Of a stretch of 13,266 nt of DNA, positions 1 to 7,375 are shown in pieces. Numbering within the stretch: the stretch's first letter is position 1; the number at the start of each line of letters is the position of its first letter. The notes under the pieces are model-generated. The model ran no database searches. It saw nothing but the letters and a program-made list of their open reading frames with translations, and was not told the origin of the DNA. The stretch spans positions 1 to 13,266 of the forward strand of contig JACDBO010000182.1 of NCBI GenBank assembly GCA_013694885.1, given 5' to 3'. This DNA comes from Chloroflexia bacterium. GTDB lineage: Bacteria; Chloroflexota; Chloroflexia; Thermomicrobiales; UBA6265. A program made the translations under genes and the position numbers.

Positions 1-392
1 CCGAAACCGAACACGATCAGAAACACGCCTATATCGAAGAGCACGGCCGTGATGACTTCCAGCGCGCCGAGGTGAAGCACGTCGGCTCCCGGCGGCGGCC
101 AGTGCGTCAACACCGCCTCGCCGCGGAGCAACGGCACGAACGCCACGAGCAGCGCGATGGCCAGCCCCGCCATGGCGCCAGTCGCGGCAAACCGGACGAC
201 CGGCGTGCGCTCGATGGACTCGGCGCCGCACGCGACGTACTGAAGCAGCACGCCGAGCGCCGCGATCACACCGGCCGCGAAGCCGTCGCCGGTCTCGGCG
301 TAGCCCTTGACCATCACCGCCAGCGCGACCATGAAGGTCGGCAGCAGGAGCAGCCGGGCCATCGTCTGAGTCAGCAGCGTCGTCTCGGTCAT
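1..392 (-). CDS. mrpB: MrpB/MnhB-type Na+/H+ antiporter subunit B (3' end beyond window)
   Basis: Subunit B of the multi-subunit Mrp (Mnh) cation/proton antiporter, an inner-membrane complex related to respiratory complex I. I translated 130 residues from the ATG at 392-390 until the window edge cuts the frame. The protein shows the family hallmarks: an N-terminal helix, then GDGFAAGVIAALGVLLQY (residues 35-52, the usual G-G-GFxxG region), a third helix near 70-90 and LEVITAVLFDIGVFLIVFG (111-129), which is very characteristic of MnhB. Only a handful of C-terminal residues should be missing, as family members are about 140 residues. Its ATG overlaps the TGA of mrpA as ATGA, so translation is probably coupled and the two subunits made together. 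Genes for subunits C to G would be expected beyond the left edge but cannot be seen. Confidence 0.9.
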   Translation of the reverse strand, partial: MTETTLLTQTMARLLLLPTFMVALAVMVKGYAETGDGFAAGVIAALGVLLQYVACGAESIERTPVVRFAATGAMAGLAIALLVAFVPLLRGEAVLTHWPPPGADVLHLGALEVITAVLFDIGVFLIVFGF

Positions 393-2638
393 GGCGCTCG
401 ACCCCAGCGCAGGAGGCGGGTGACGCCGAGCAACACGATCGCGATCACCGTCACCTCACCGAGCGTATCGAACCCGCGGAAGTCTGCCAGAATCGTCGTC
501 ACCACATCTTTCCCATGCGCCAGCGGTGTTCCCTCGATCTGATCGCCGACAACACTCGACTGAGCGGACGGCCGCGACAGCGCGCCCCACACCACGAGGA
601 ACATCAGCACGGTGGCGACAACGCCGAGCAAGAGATCGCGCCGCTCGTGCGTCCGCTCGTCGGCTCGCTTCGTCTCGAAACGCAAGATCGTGCGCGGCAT
701 CAAGGTCAGCATCCCCAGAAAGAGCAGCGCGAAGATCGTCTCGATCAGGACCGCCACGAGCGCCACGTCGGGCGCGCCGAGAAAAGCGTAGACGACCGCC
801 AGGCTGTAGCCGACGCAGGAGAGCGTCAGCGCGATCCGCAAGTGGTCCCGGGAGATCGTCACCACGACCGCGCTGATCGCCGCGACCCCGACCAGAAACG
901 CCAGCGGCAACTCGGAACCCGGCAGCGGACCGACGCTGAACTGCCCGACCGTCGGCGTGGTCATCATCGCCAGTCCGACAAGCAGGCCGGCCGGAAACAG
1001 CACCGCCGCCAACCGGCCACGCAGGTCGCGCACCTCGATTCGGTGCATCCAGTCCGACAGGGCATTGAGCCCGCCCAGCGAGAGCGCGTAGAGCCGGGCC
1101 GGCCCCGCCAGATCACCGATCCATGCCGCCCCGATGGCCGCCGACCACCAGGCGCGACGAGTCACCAGGAGGCCACCGCCGACCACCCATGTCGCTAGGG
1201 CCATCACATTCTCGGCGCGGAGGTCGAAATGGTACGCCGCCTCGATGGGCACGGCATCGCCGAGGCTCACACGCACCGCTGGTTCGACGACGGCGAGGAA
1301 CGGCGCCAGCCAGACGCCCCCGAACACCACCGCCACGGCAAGGGCCACGACCGGCCAGACCAGCGCCGGCGAGATGCTGTGAGCCGTAGCTCGCTCCCGG
1401 CCGAGAAAGATCCCCGTCCAGAAGCGGCCGATGTATGCAAAGGTCAGCGCCGCGCCGGCAACCGCGACCATCGTCATCCCCGCCCCGTACTCCACCGCGG
1501 CGGCGAAGAAGAGCTCATCCTTGAAGAACCCGGCCGTCAACGGGAGCGCGGCCAGGGCGGCGGCGGCCACACCGCTCGCGACCGCCAGCAACGGCAGCCG
1601 CCGCGCCAGTCCACCTATGCCGGCCAGACGGTCCTCACCGGTCGCCTCCGTCACCGCCCCGGCAGCGAGGAAGAGCGCACTCTTCGCCAGCGCGTGCGCG
1701 AGCACGTAGAACGTGGCGCCCGCCACCCCGTGCTCGCCACCGAGACCGAACATGGTGACGACGTAGCCATACTGCGAGATTGTGGAGTAGGCCAGAATCT
1801 GTTTCAGCACGTCCCGCGTCAAGGCCAGCACGCCGCCGACGGCCATCGAGCCCAATCCAACGATGAGCAGGGCGTCGAGCAGCCAGTCGATGCGCGCGAT
1901 CAGCGGGTAGAAGCGGCCGACGAGGAAGACACCGGCCGCGACCATCGCCGCCGAATGCAGGTAGGCGGAGACCGGCGTCGGCGCCGCCATCGCCCGCGGC
2001 AGCCAGAAGTGGAACGGCACCTGCGCGCTCTTGGCCAGCGCCCCAACGACGACCAGCGCCGTCGCCGCGGCAACCGTACCGGGTATCGCCGCCGCCGCCT
2101 CAACCTCCGGCAGCAGCGCGGGGATGTGATCGGTCCCGTAGCTCTGTGCGAGCAGGACGAAGCCGATCAGGAAGTAGGAGGCGACAGCCGTCAAGTCCCA
2201 GAAGACGAAGAGCAGGATCAGGCTCTGCGCAAGCACCAACCCGACCATCGCCCCCATGAACAGGAGCAGCCACCCGAAGAAGCGCACGAGCTCGTCGGGC
2301 GACCGTTCATGGTGTTCGAGGTGGAGTGGCAGATAGCGGCTCGCGTAGACGACGACCAGCAGCCCGATCCCCGTCGCCAGCAGCGCATAGAGCCGCGCCA
2401 ACCCGTCCGCCGCAAACGCGAGGCGCAGATCCCACGTCGGGATCCAGTTGACCTCCCATCGGCTGTCGCCGGCAAAGGCGACGCCGACGGCCACCGCAAA
2501 CGCCACCGCGGTCGTGGCGATTGCCGCGGGCGCCGTCCACGCTGGCCGCACAAAACCAACGGCCACCGAGACCGGCGCGGCGGCGAGGGCCACGATCAGG
2601 AGGAGAAGCGTCCAGTTCAGTGCCGAAGTCCAATTCAC
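389..2638 (-). CDS. mrpA: MrpA/MnhA-type Na+/H+ antiporter subunit A
   Basis: Large subunit of the Mrp antiporter, 749 residues, which is normal for MrpA. The N-terminal two thirds is the proton-conducting NuoL-like domain: FWDLTAVASYFLIGF (146-160), ALAKSAQVPFHFWLPRAM (200-217), TRDVLKQILAYSTISQYGY (274-292) and HALAKSALFLAAG (315-327) with Lys203, Lys279 and Lys319. The C-terminal third has the MbhD/DUF4040-like stretch (577-650) and ends with the MbhE-like ILADFRGFDTLGEVTVIAI (716-734), which separates MrpA from NuoL. The start is GTG, with an in-frame TGA six codons upstream, so it cannot be extended far; no clear Shine-Dalgarno precedes it. It lies 41 bases after the phosphotransferase gene and overlaps mrpB. 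Asp148 stands where the family usually has the essential Glu, and Ala234 where MrpA usually has Lys (MVKAG). Family identity is firm; Na+ as the transported ion is inferred. Confidence 0.93.
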   Translation of the reverse strand: MNWTSALNWTLLLLIVALAAAPVSVAVGFVRPAWTAPAAIATTAVAFAVAVGVAFAGDSRWEVNWIPTWDLRLAFAADGLARLYALLATGIGLLVVVYASRYLPLHLEHHERSPDELVRFFGWLLLFMGAMVGLVLAQSLILLFVFWDLTAVASYFLIGFVLLAQSYGTDHIPALLPEVEAAAAIPGTVAAATALVVVGALAKSAQVPFHFWLPRAMAAPTPVSAYLHSAAMVAAGVFLVGRFYPLIARIDWLLDALLIVGLGSMAVGGVLALTRDVLKQILAYSTISQYGYVVTMFGLGGEHGVAGATFYVLAHALAKSALFLAAGAVTEATGEDRLAGIGGLARRLPLLAVASGVAAAALAALPLTAGFFKDELFFAAAVEYGAGMTMVAVAGAALTFAYIGRFWTGIFLGRERATAHSISPALVWPVVALAVAVVFGGVWLAPFLAVVEPAVRVSLGDAVPIEAAYHFDLRAENVMALATWVVGGGLLVTRRAWWSAAIGAAWIGDLAGPARLYALSLGGLNALSDWMHRIEVRDLRGRLAAVLFPAGLLVGLAMMTTPTVGQFSVGPLPGSELPLAFLVGVAAISAVVVTISRDHLRIALTLSCVGYSLAVVYAFLGAPDVALVAVLIETIFALLFLGMLTLMPRTILRFETKRADERTHERRDLLLGVVATVLMFLVVWGALSRPSAQSSVVGDQIEGTPLAHGKDVVTTILADFRGFDTLGEVTVIAIVLLGVTRLLRWGRAP

Positions 2639-2679
2639 GAGCGAGGTCGGTGTTCAGCGCGACACGCACGCCCATGGCC

Positions 2680-3687
2680 TCAGTCCAGCAACTCGGACCG
2701 GATGGGCAAGGCGCGCGAGAGAAACGTCCAGCCGGCCTCCTTGTCCGCGGAGCGGTCATGCGGGCCGCGAAACCAGGAGACGAATTCGGCGATATCGGCC
2801 AGCGTCCACCACAACCGATAGAGCTGCATGGCCCGTGGGGAGACCTTAGCGCTCCTGGCCGCGTTCGAGTATGCCGCAAGGTCGGCCTGCTCGTCGCCCA
2901 CCACCATCCACAGGTCACGCTCGGGCGGGCCGAGCGCGACCGTATCCCAGTCGATGAGCAGGAGCCGATCCTGCCGATCTCGAATGAAGTTCCCAGTGTG
3001 CGGCTCGCCATGCGTCACCACCCACGACGATGTCGAGGCGCTGACCTCCGCAACCAGGGAGTCGTACCGGTCCAGCGCGGTGCGAAGATTTTCAGCGGAG
3101 GACTGGAGGAGGAGCCGCGTCGGCTCCGCGAAGGGGCCGGTCGTCCATGGAGCATCCACCTGTCCGAGCGCTTCGAGCAGCTCGGCGCGGCGCGGAACGG
3201 TGAGGTCGTCATGCCGCGTCAACCCGGACGGCAGCACCGGACTCGCTTCGTGGAGCCGGCCGAGGAGCCGGAGCACCTCGTGTCGATCGCGCTCCGAACG
3301 GTATTCGCCAAAGCCGAACGATTCGCCGTCGATAAACGGGAAGAGCGAGACCGCGTAGTCCAGTCCGACTCGCCGTAAGACCGATCCATCGCGATCCAGG
3401 AGCGGGGCAACGACGAACTCCAGTTTCCCCTCGTCTCGAAGCATCCGCGCGGTCAGGAACGCCGATTCCAGCGCAGCGAACGCCGCATCCCGATCCTCGC
3501 CAGCCCGGCCGCTCCGGAGATCGTCCACCGTCGCGAACCATCGGCTCCCCGCTGGATCGATGACGACCCAATGGTGGCTCCCGAACCCCAGCGGGCGATA
3601 GTCGAGCGACGCGACATCGATCCTCCACCCGCGCGCGAGCGTCTCCCTGAGTTCCTCGCGATCAAGGTCGACCGGTTCTGTCAACAT
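2680..3687 (-). CDS. APH-fold phosphotransferase (aminoglycoside phosphotransferase family)
   Basis: A 335-residue protein of the APH/choline kinase fold, which transfers phosphate from a nucleotide to a small molecule. Visible motifs are the catalytic-loop region THGEPHTGN (225-233), the metal-binding LIDWDT (244-249) and the following ERDLW (256-260). The second half is helical, as usual. In the Brenner loop the canonical Asp of HGD is Glu228; an HGE variant occurs, from memory, in actinobacterial members of the family, so this need not mean inactivity. The ATG at 3687 has AAGGG seven bases upstream. It sits between an NhaD-type transporter gene (37-base gap) and mrpA (41-base gap), all on one strand. 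The substrate cannot be told from sequence: antibiotic resistance is possible, but a metabolic or protein-linked kinase is as likely, and the context suggests housekeeping rather than a mobile resistance gene. Confidence 0.85.
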   Translation of the reverse strand: MLTEPVDLDREELRETLARGWRIDVASLDYRPLGFGSHHWVVIDPAGSRWFATVDDLRSGRAGEDRDAAFAALESAFLTARMLRDEGKLEFVVAPLLDRDGSVLRRVGLDYAVSLFPFIDGESFGFGEYRSERDRHEVLRLLGRLHEASPVLPSGLTRHDDLTVPRRAELLEALGQVDAPWTTGPFAEPTRLLLQSSAENLRTALDRYDSLVAEVSASTSSWVVTHGEPHTGNFIRDRQDRLLLIDWDTVALGPPERDLWMVVGDEQADLAAYSNAARSAKVSPRAMQLYRLWWTLADIAEFVSWFRGPHDRSADKEAGWTFLSRALPIRSELLD

Positions 3688-3724
3688 GGAGCGACCCTTC
3701 GGATTGCGAAACGAGGCCGGCGAG

Positions 3725-5038
3725 CTAGAAGTAGCGGAGCCACAGGTAGAGGCTGGAGACCAGCAGGCTCACCAGCGCAATCGGCGCGCCGATGCGGGTG
3801 AAGCCCCAGAACCCGATCGGCTCATCGCGGCGCTCGGCGATACCGACCGCGACGACGTTGGCCGAGGCGCCGACCATCGAGCCGTTGCCGCCGAGGCAGG
3901 CGCCGAGCGCCAGCGCCCACCAGAGCGGCTCCATCTGGGCCGAGCTCGCCACCTCCGCCGCATCCAACCCGGCGAGTTCCGGGTAGATCAGGCGGGCGAC
4001 GGCAACGGTGAGCGGGATCAGCGTCGCCACCGCCGGGATATTGTCGATGATCGCCGACGCGACACCCCCCAGCCAGAGCAGCATCAGCGCCGTCCAGAGT
4101 GGGTCGCCACCCGTCAGCGCCACCGCCTCCTCCGCGATGCGGTCGAGCAATCCGATCTCCTCGATACCGCCGACGAGAACGAAGAGGCCGACGAAGAAAA
4201 AGAGTGTCGGCCACTCCACCTCGGCCAGCACGCCGTGCGGCTCGATCTGGCTAAGCAGCAGCAGCAGCGTTGCCCCGAACATGGCGACCGAACCCGCTTC
4301 GAGATGAAGCGCACCGTGAAGCAGAAATCCGACGATGGTCAGCGTGAGCACGATTAGTGAGCGCAGGAGCAAACGTCCGTCGTTGATGTGAACACGGGCA
4401 TCGGCGTCCCGCAGCGTACGGCGCGCCTCGGTGGTGACCTCGCCCAGGCGCGGCGCGTAGTAGAAGCGGAATCCGATCAAGGCGAGAACCGTCAGCACGA
4501 GGGCCACCGGCCCCAGGTTGTTGAGAAACGCAAGGAAATCAAGACCGGTCGCGCCGCCGATCAGGATGTTCGGCGGGTCACCGATCAGCGTCGCCGTACC
4601 GCCGATGTTGCTGGCGATCACCTGGGTAATCATGTAGGGCCGCGCGTCCAGCCCGAGATCCTCGCAGATCGCGATCGTCACCGGGATCATCAGGAGCACG
4701 GTCGTCACGTTGTCGAGCAAGGCCGAGGCGACGGCCGTGAAGATTGCGAAGCCTGCCATCAGCGACCAGGGGTTGCCCCCAAGCAAGATCGCGGTGCGCC
4801 ACCCGGCGTAGCGGAAGACGCCGGTGCGCTTGAGGATGTTGACCAGGATCATCATGCCGGTCAGCAGCGCCAGGGTATTCCAGTCAATGGCCGTGATGGC
4901 CTGGTCCTGATCGATCACCCCGAACGCGATCATCAGCGAGCCACCGGCCAGCGCCACGGTCATCCGGTCCAGCCGCTCGCTGACGATGACCGCGTAAGAC
5001 ACGATAAAGATCGTCGTCGCAATCGCGACCTCAGACAT
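3725..5038 (-). CDS. ArsB/NhaD (SLC13-like) family ion transporter
   Basis: A 437-residue integral membrane transporter of the ion transporter superfamily that holds ArsB, NhaD and the P protein. It has two inverted halves, each with a helix broken by Asp-Asn: SALLDNVTTVLLMIPVTI (105-122) and SAIIDNIPAVATLIPL (328-343). The first half is followed by ASNIGGTATLIGDPPNILIG (142-161), the second by LGACLGGNGSMVGASANVV (378-396); these are the strongest family signatures. The substrate could be Na+/H+, arsenite or an organic anion. The adjoining Mrp antiporter genes and the absence of any arsR- or arsC-like neighbour favour a cation/proton role, but that is inference. The ATG at 5038 has a purine-rich GAGGG about eight bases upstream. 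It begins the same-strand set that continues through the phosphotransferase to mrpA and mrpB. An intrinsic terminator lies only 45 bases before its start, leaving little room for a promoter of its own. Confidence 0.9.
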   Translation of the reverse strand: MSEVAIATTIFIVSYAVIVSERLDRMTVALAGGSLMIAFGVIDQDQAITAIDWNTLALLTGMMILVNILKRTGVFRYAGWRTAILLGGNPWSLMAGFAIFTAVASALLDNVTTVLLMIPVTIAICEDLGLDARPYMITQVIASNIGGTATLIGDPPNILIGGATGLDFLAFLNNLGPVALVLTVLALIGFRFYYAPRLGEVTTEARRTLRDADARVHINDGRLLLRSLIVLTLTIVGFLLHGALHLEAGSVAMFGATLLLLLSQIEPHGVLAEVEWPTLFFFVGLFVLVGGIEEIGLLDRIAEEAVALTGGDPLWTALMLLWLGGVASAIIDNIPAVATLIPLTVAVARLIYPELAGLDAAEVASSAQMEPLWWALALGACLGGNGSMVGASANVVAVGIAERRDEPIGFWGFTRIGAPIALVSLLVSSLYLWLRYF

Positions 5039-5083
5039 CGCTCCACCCTCTCGCCACGCCGCCGTTCAGGCACCGAGGCACAC

Positions 5084-5109
5084 AAAAAAGGACCGCCCAC
5101 TGGCAGTCC
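5084..5109 (-). terminator. intrinsic terminator closing the 5227-7142 gene set
   Basis: Read on the minus strand, GGACTGCC, loop AGTG and GGCGGTCC form an 8-bp RNA stem with one U-G wobble, followed directly by six T and then GTGTG. This is a textbook Rho-independent terminator. It lies 118 bases after the stop of the 100-residue gene and just ahead of the NhaD-type gene, so it marks the boundary between two minus-strand transcription units. Some read-through may still feed the transporter operon. Confidence 0.8.
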
Positions 5110-5226
5110 CCCCCGAGCCGTGAGGATAACGGGTCCACGGCACCCCGGCGCTGCACGCGCGGTTACTGGATCAGTCTACCGTCACGATGCCGACTTTTAC
5201 CCAAAACAAGCGCCTTCGTCCGACGC

Positions 5227-5529
5227 TCACTGGTCGCGCGTCGGCCCGGACGTGAGCACTTTCTCGCGCGACGCACACTCCACGCCAGCTTGGCTCCTCT
5301 CCCGTTGTTGAGGCGGCGTCACGGTTGCCACCATCCGCGGCGTCTCAATGTCGTACCGCCGACCGGGCTCTCGCTCGTCGTTGGGAATCGCCTCGACATC
5401 GGCGCCGTCAGGGATGTGCTCCAGGATCGAGGGGTCATCGAGGATCTCCCGCGCAAACTCAAAGAAATTCTCGATCTTTCGTGAGATACGGACCCGGTCG
5501 TCGCTTGTTAGATCGTGGATACTCGGCAT
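5227..5529 (-). CDS. DUF5647-like small protein
   Basis: A 100-residue soluble, acidic protein. The middle section ENFFEFAREILDDPSILEHI (residues 19-38) running into PDGADVEAIPND (39-50) resembles, from memory, DUF5647 proteins, which read like 'EFARFLLENPEFLEKIPDGA' followed by a hydrophobic strand. The tail from about residue 72 is polar and probably disordered. I chose the ATG at 5529 because GGAGGG lies nine bases upstream, inside the last codons of the 103-residue gene; a start 14 codons earlier would overlap that gene and has no such site. Its upstream neighbour ends five bases before it, so the two are almost certainly co-translated. No enzyme motif is visible. Function is unknown; a small regulator or the antidote half of a two-gene module is one possible reading. 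Confidence 0.7.
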   Translation of the reverse strand: MPSIHDLTSDDRVRISRKIENFFEFAREILDDPSILEHIPDGADVEAIPNDEREPGRRYDIETPRMVATVTPPQQRERSQAGVECASREKVLTSGPTRDQ

Positions 5530-5534
5530 AGTCG

Positions 5535-5846
5535 CTATCCCTCCGTGTATTCGGCAAGAAAGCGCTCCCAATTACCGTGGATGTCGCGCAATGCCAGCGT
5601 GAGCGCATCGCTCCGGGTGCAGTTCAGCCACACCTTGTGGTACTCGTTCCTCTGTCGATCCAGAATGTCGACGTGCGGACGTCCATGCGCGTCATCATAT
5701 CTGCGAATCCCTAACCACTCTCCATCATGCCACGCTTCGAGCTGAACCGTGAAGGTTGTCACCTCGTTGCCGTTCGTTTCCCAGCGCGCCCGTAGCCTTG
5801 CGACACCGTGGAGCAGATCCTCGGCAAACTCGACGCGATTAGGCAC
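5535..5846 (-). CDS. small protein with YDDAHGRPHVD motif (DUF7718-like)
   Basis: A 103-residue soluble protein, unknown function. The core TFTVQLEAWHDGEWLGIRRY (residues 31-50) followed by DDAHGRPHVDIL (51-62) resembles, from memory, a small uncharacterised family with 'QLEYW.DGEW..V.RYDTAHGFAHRD' (DUF7718). The strand-rich core and the His/Asp cluster (H54, H58, D60) are suggestive of a binding or catalytic site, but this is inference. The C-terminus SDALTLALRDIHGNWERFLAEY (79-100) is probably a helix. The start is GTG at 5846, which overlaps the TAA of the 55-residue gene by eight bases; GAGGG about 13 bases upstream may serve as ribosome binding site. It ends with TAG five bases before the next gene. 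The tight pairing with the DUF5647-like gene suggests the two products work together. Confidence 0.75.
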   Translation of the reverse strand: MPNRVEFAEDLLHGVARLRARWETNGNEVTTFTVQLEAWHDGEWLGIRRYDDAHGRPHVDILDRQRNEYHKVWLNCTRSDALTLALRDIHGNWERFLAEYTEG

Positions 5847-6006
5847 GGTCCATCATCACCCTCACGGTAGCATACTGCGCAAGCGCCAGGCCGGTATCGC
5901 GCCACAGTGGCTCGTCCGTCCTGACATCGAGTGCACCGATCAAGGTTGTCGTGTTCTGGTCCCTCTCAACTTCACGGATGCGACCCAAGACTGCGTCGAT
6001 CGTCAT
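5839..6006 (-). CDS. 55-residue hypothetical protein linking two larger genes
   Basis: A small gene found by hand translation. ATG at 6006-6004 begins MTIDAVLGRIREVERDQNTT and the frame runs 55 residues to TAA at 5841-5839. Three things support it: GGAGAG ends four bases before the ATG; the ATG overlaps the TGA of the seven-helix protein as ATGA; and its stop overlaps the GTG start of the 103-residue gene by eight bases. It therefore exactly fills the space between two genes. The product is mostly helical with no membrane segment or cysteine and no motif I recognise. It may be a stand-alone partner of the downstream pair, or a coupling ORF that carries ribosomes between genes. Confidence 0.6.
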   Translation of the reverse strand: MTIDAVLGRIREVERDQNTTTLIGALDVRTDEPLWRDTGLALAQYATVRVMMDRA

Positions 6007-7142
6007 CGCTCTCCGGCTTCGTGGCGGATACGTCCCTGGATCACATGCACTGGCGGGGTATCGAGCGAACTACCTTGCCCCGCGACCGATGGCGCCGACA
6101 TGCCGTCCGCCGCCGTGAGCACCTCCGCATGCAGAACGGCGAGCTGTCGCCGGGCGGGGACACCGTGGGCATCGAAGCGGCGCCGCGCCGCGGGCGACAA
6201 CCGGCAGCGCAGGCGCCAGGCGAGGCGCGCTTCGTCGCGGTTCAGCATCGGGCGGTCATCGCGCGGGACGCTCCATTCGGCGCAGCGGTTTGTCAGCGCC
6301 TCGTCGTCGAGGGGCAGCAGCACATCCTCGACAAACCGGAGCGCCTCGTCGGGAACTTCGCCCGCCGTCATCAGGTCGGCTTCCGCGCTTGACGGCGGCA
6401 ACGCCTCACCACCCGCCGTCGAGTTGGCCGGTGGGGCTCCGGTGAGCGCCGGTTCGGCGCTGACGACTGGAATCGACGGCCGGATGGCCGCTGGGCGGCG
6501 CGTCCACACGACGCCGGCGAAGATGAGACTGACGCCGATGCTCATCGCGATGTAGAGGTATTCGTAGCGGCCCAGGCGCGTCAGACTGCCGCCGGCGGCC
6601 ACCACCAGCGTGCCGAGAGCGATCAAGGCGCAGCCGACCATCCGGTTGCGGAAGCGGTCCAGGCGCCGGAACCGCCAGATCGAGTAGCCGAGCCCACCGA
6701 CGATGACCGCGGTCCCGAGCGTGTTGATCGCGATCGCCATCCCGACCAGCGCCGGACCACGCTCGATCGCCTCCCAGCCCTCGGCCGGCAGCCGCTCCGC
6801 GTCGATCGGCGCGCCGAGCACCAGCGACAGCCAGAGCGCCGTCAGGAGCAGTGCCACGCCGGGCGCGAAGCGTCGCATCTGTGCCGGGAAGAGCAGGTAG
6901 AGTTCGCCGAGGGCGAGATAGCCGACGACCAAGGCTGGTCCAGTCGCGTAGTAGAGCCGTGCCAGCCACGGCTCCCAGCCGAGCGACCGACCGGCGGCGT
7001 CGGCCCCTGCCGCCAGCGCGAACATCGCGAAGGCAAAGGCCCAAGTCAGCTTGTCGGGCCGCGGCCGCCGCCAGGCGTCTCCCGCCATCACGGCGAAGCA
7101 GAGCGCGCTGATGATCGCGGAGATGACTGGAAAAACAATCAC
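6003..7142 (-). CDS. seven-helix membrane protein with cytosolic C-terminal domain, unknown function
   Basis: A 379-residue protein with seven predicted membrane segments at about 1-20, 33-50, 63-85, 93-111, 130-154, 169-186 and 195-213, then a Pro/Ala/Ser-rich linker (218-260) and a charged, helical C-terminal region (264-345). The pattern KLTWAFAFAMFALAAGADA (31-49) followed by ARLYYATGPALVVGYLALGE (61-80) recalls an uncharacterised seven-helix family common in Chloroflexota and Actinomycetota. The region resembles a sensory membrane module in layout, but no kinase, cyclase or DNA-binding motif follows it. The start is GTG at 7142, weak in Shine-Dalgarno terms. The TGA overlaps the start of the 55-residue gene. 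The two small genes further down probably belong to the same transcript, which ends at the terminator near 5084. Function unknown. Confidence 0.8.
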   Translation of the reverse strand: MIVFPVISAIISALCFAVMAGDAWRRPRPDKLTWAFAFAMFALAAGADAAGRSLGWEPWLARLYYATGPALVVGYLALGELYLLFPAQMRRFAPGVALLLTALWLSLVLGAPIDAERLPAEGWEAIERGPALVGMAIAINTLGTAVIVGGLGYSIWRFRRLDRFRNRMVGCALIALGTLVVAAGGSLTRLGRYEYLYIAMSIGVSLIFAGVVWTRRPAAIRPSIPVVSAEPALTGAPPANSTAGGEALPPSSAEADLMTAGEVPDEALRFVEDVLLPLDDEALTNRCAEWSVPRDDRPMLNRDEARLAWRLRCRLSPAARRRFDAHGVPARRQLAVLHAEVLTAADGMSAPSVAGQGSSLDTPPVHVIQGRIRHEAGER

Positions 7143-7213
7143 GGCAATCGAGGTCCGTTTCTCGTGGTTCGTGGTTCAACGGGCGAGGTCTCGCTCGCCA
7201 CCTCGCCGCTCCG

Positions 7214-7219
7214 ATTGTA
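7214..7219 (-). promoter_or_regulatory. possible -10 element for the 7142-5227 gene set
   Basis: TACAAT on the minus strand matches the sigma-70 -10 consensus at five of six positions and lies about 70 bases before the GTG at 7142. No good -35 box is found 16-18 bases further up. The same bases read TGTAAT on the plus strand (7216-7221), so a divergent start for the 7373 gene is equally possible. The rest of 7143-7372 holds no recognisable gene or RNA. Confidence 0.3.
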
Positions 7220-7361
7220 ATGCTCCGCCGTGCCGCTGGCGTACACTCGTTCGCCTGCACTGCGGTACGGTGGTGACAACAACGACGGCCACTGTTTCGA
7301 CCGGATAGGCTCAATGCGCCGTGGTCAAAGCGCGGCGAACGGCGCCCCGAACGCGTCGAAC

Positions 7362-7375
7362 AGGAGCGAGCGATC
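7362..7375 (+). promoter_or_regulatory. ribosome binding site and apparent ATC start
   Basis: AGGAG (7362-7366), a six-base spacer and ATC (7373-7375). High third-position GC and a protein-like translation begin at this ATC, while the codons upstream look non-coding. There is no ATG, GTG or TTG in frame between the TGA at 7274-7276 and the GTG at 7463. Confidence 0.5.

Noticed and set aside
1229..2821. Long plus-strand open frame (530 codons) opposite mrpA
   Set aside because: Its translation is Arg/Gln/His/Asp-rich low-complexity sequence, as expected opposite a GC-rich membrane protein gene; the minus-strand frame carries all family motifs.
3686..5311. Plus-strand open frames opposite the NhaD-type gene
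   Set aside because: Same antisense artefact of high GC; no recognisable protein pattern and the opposite strand is a clear transporter.
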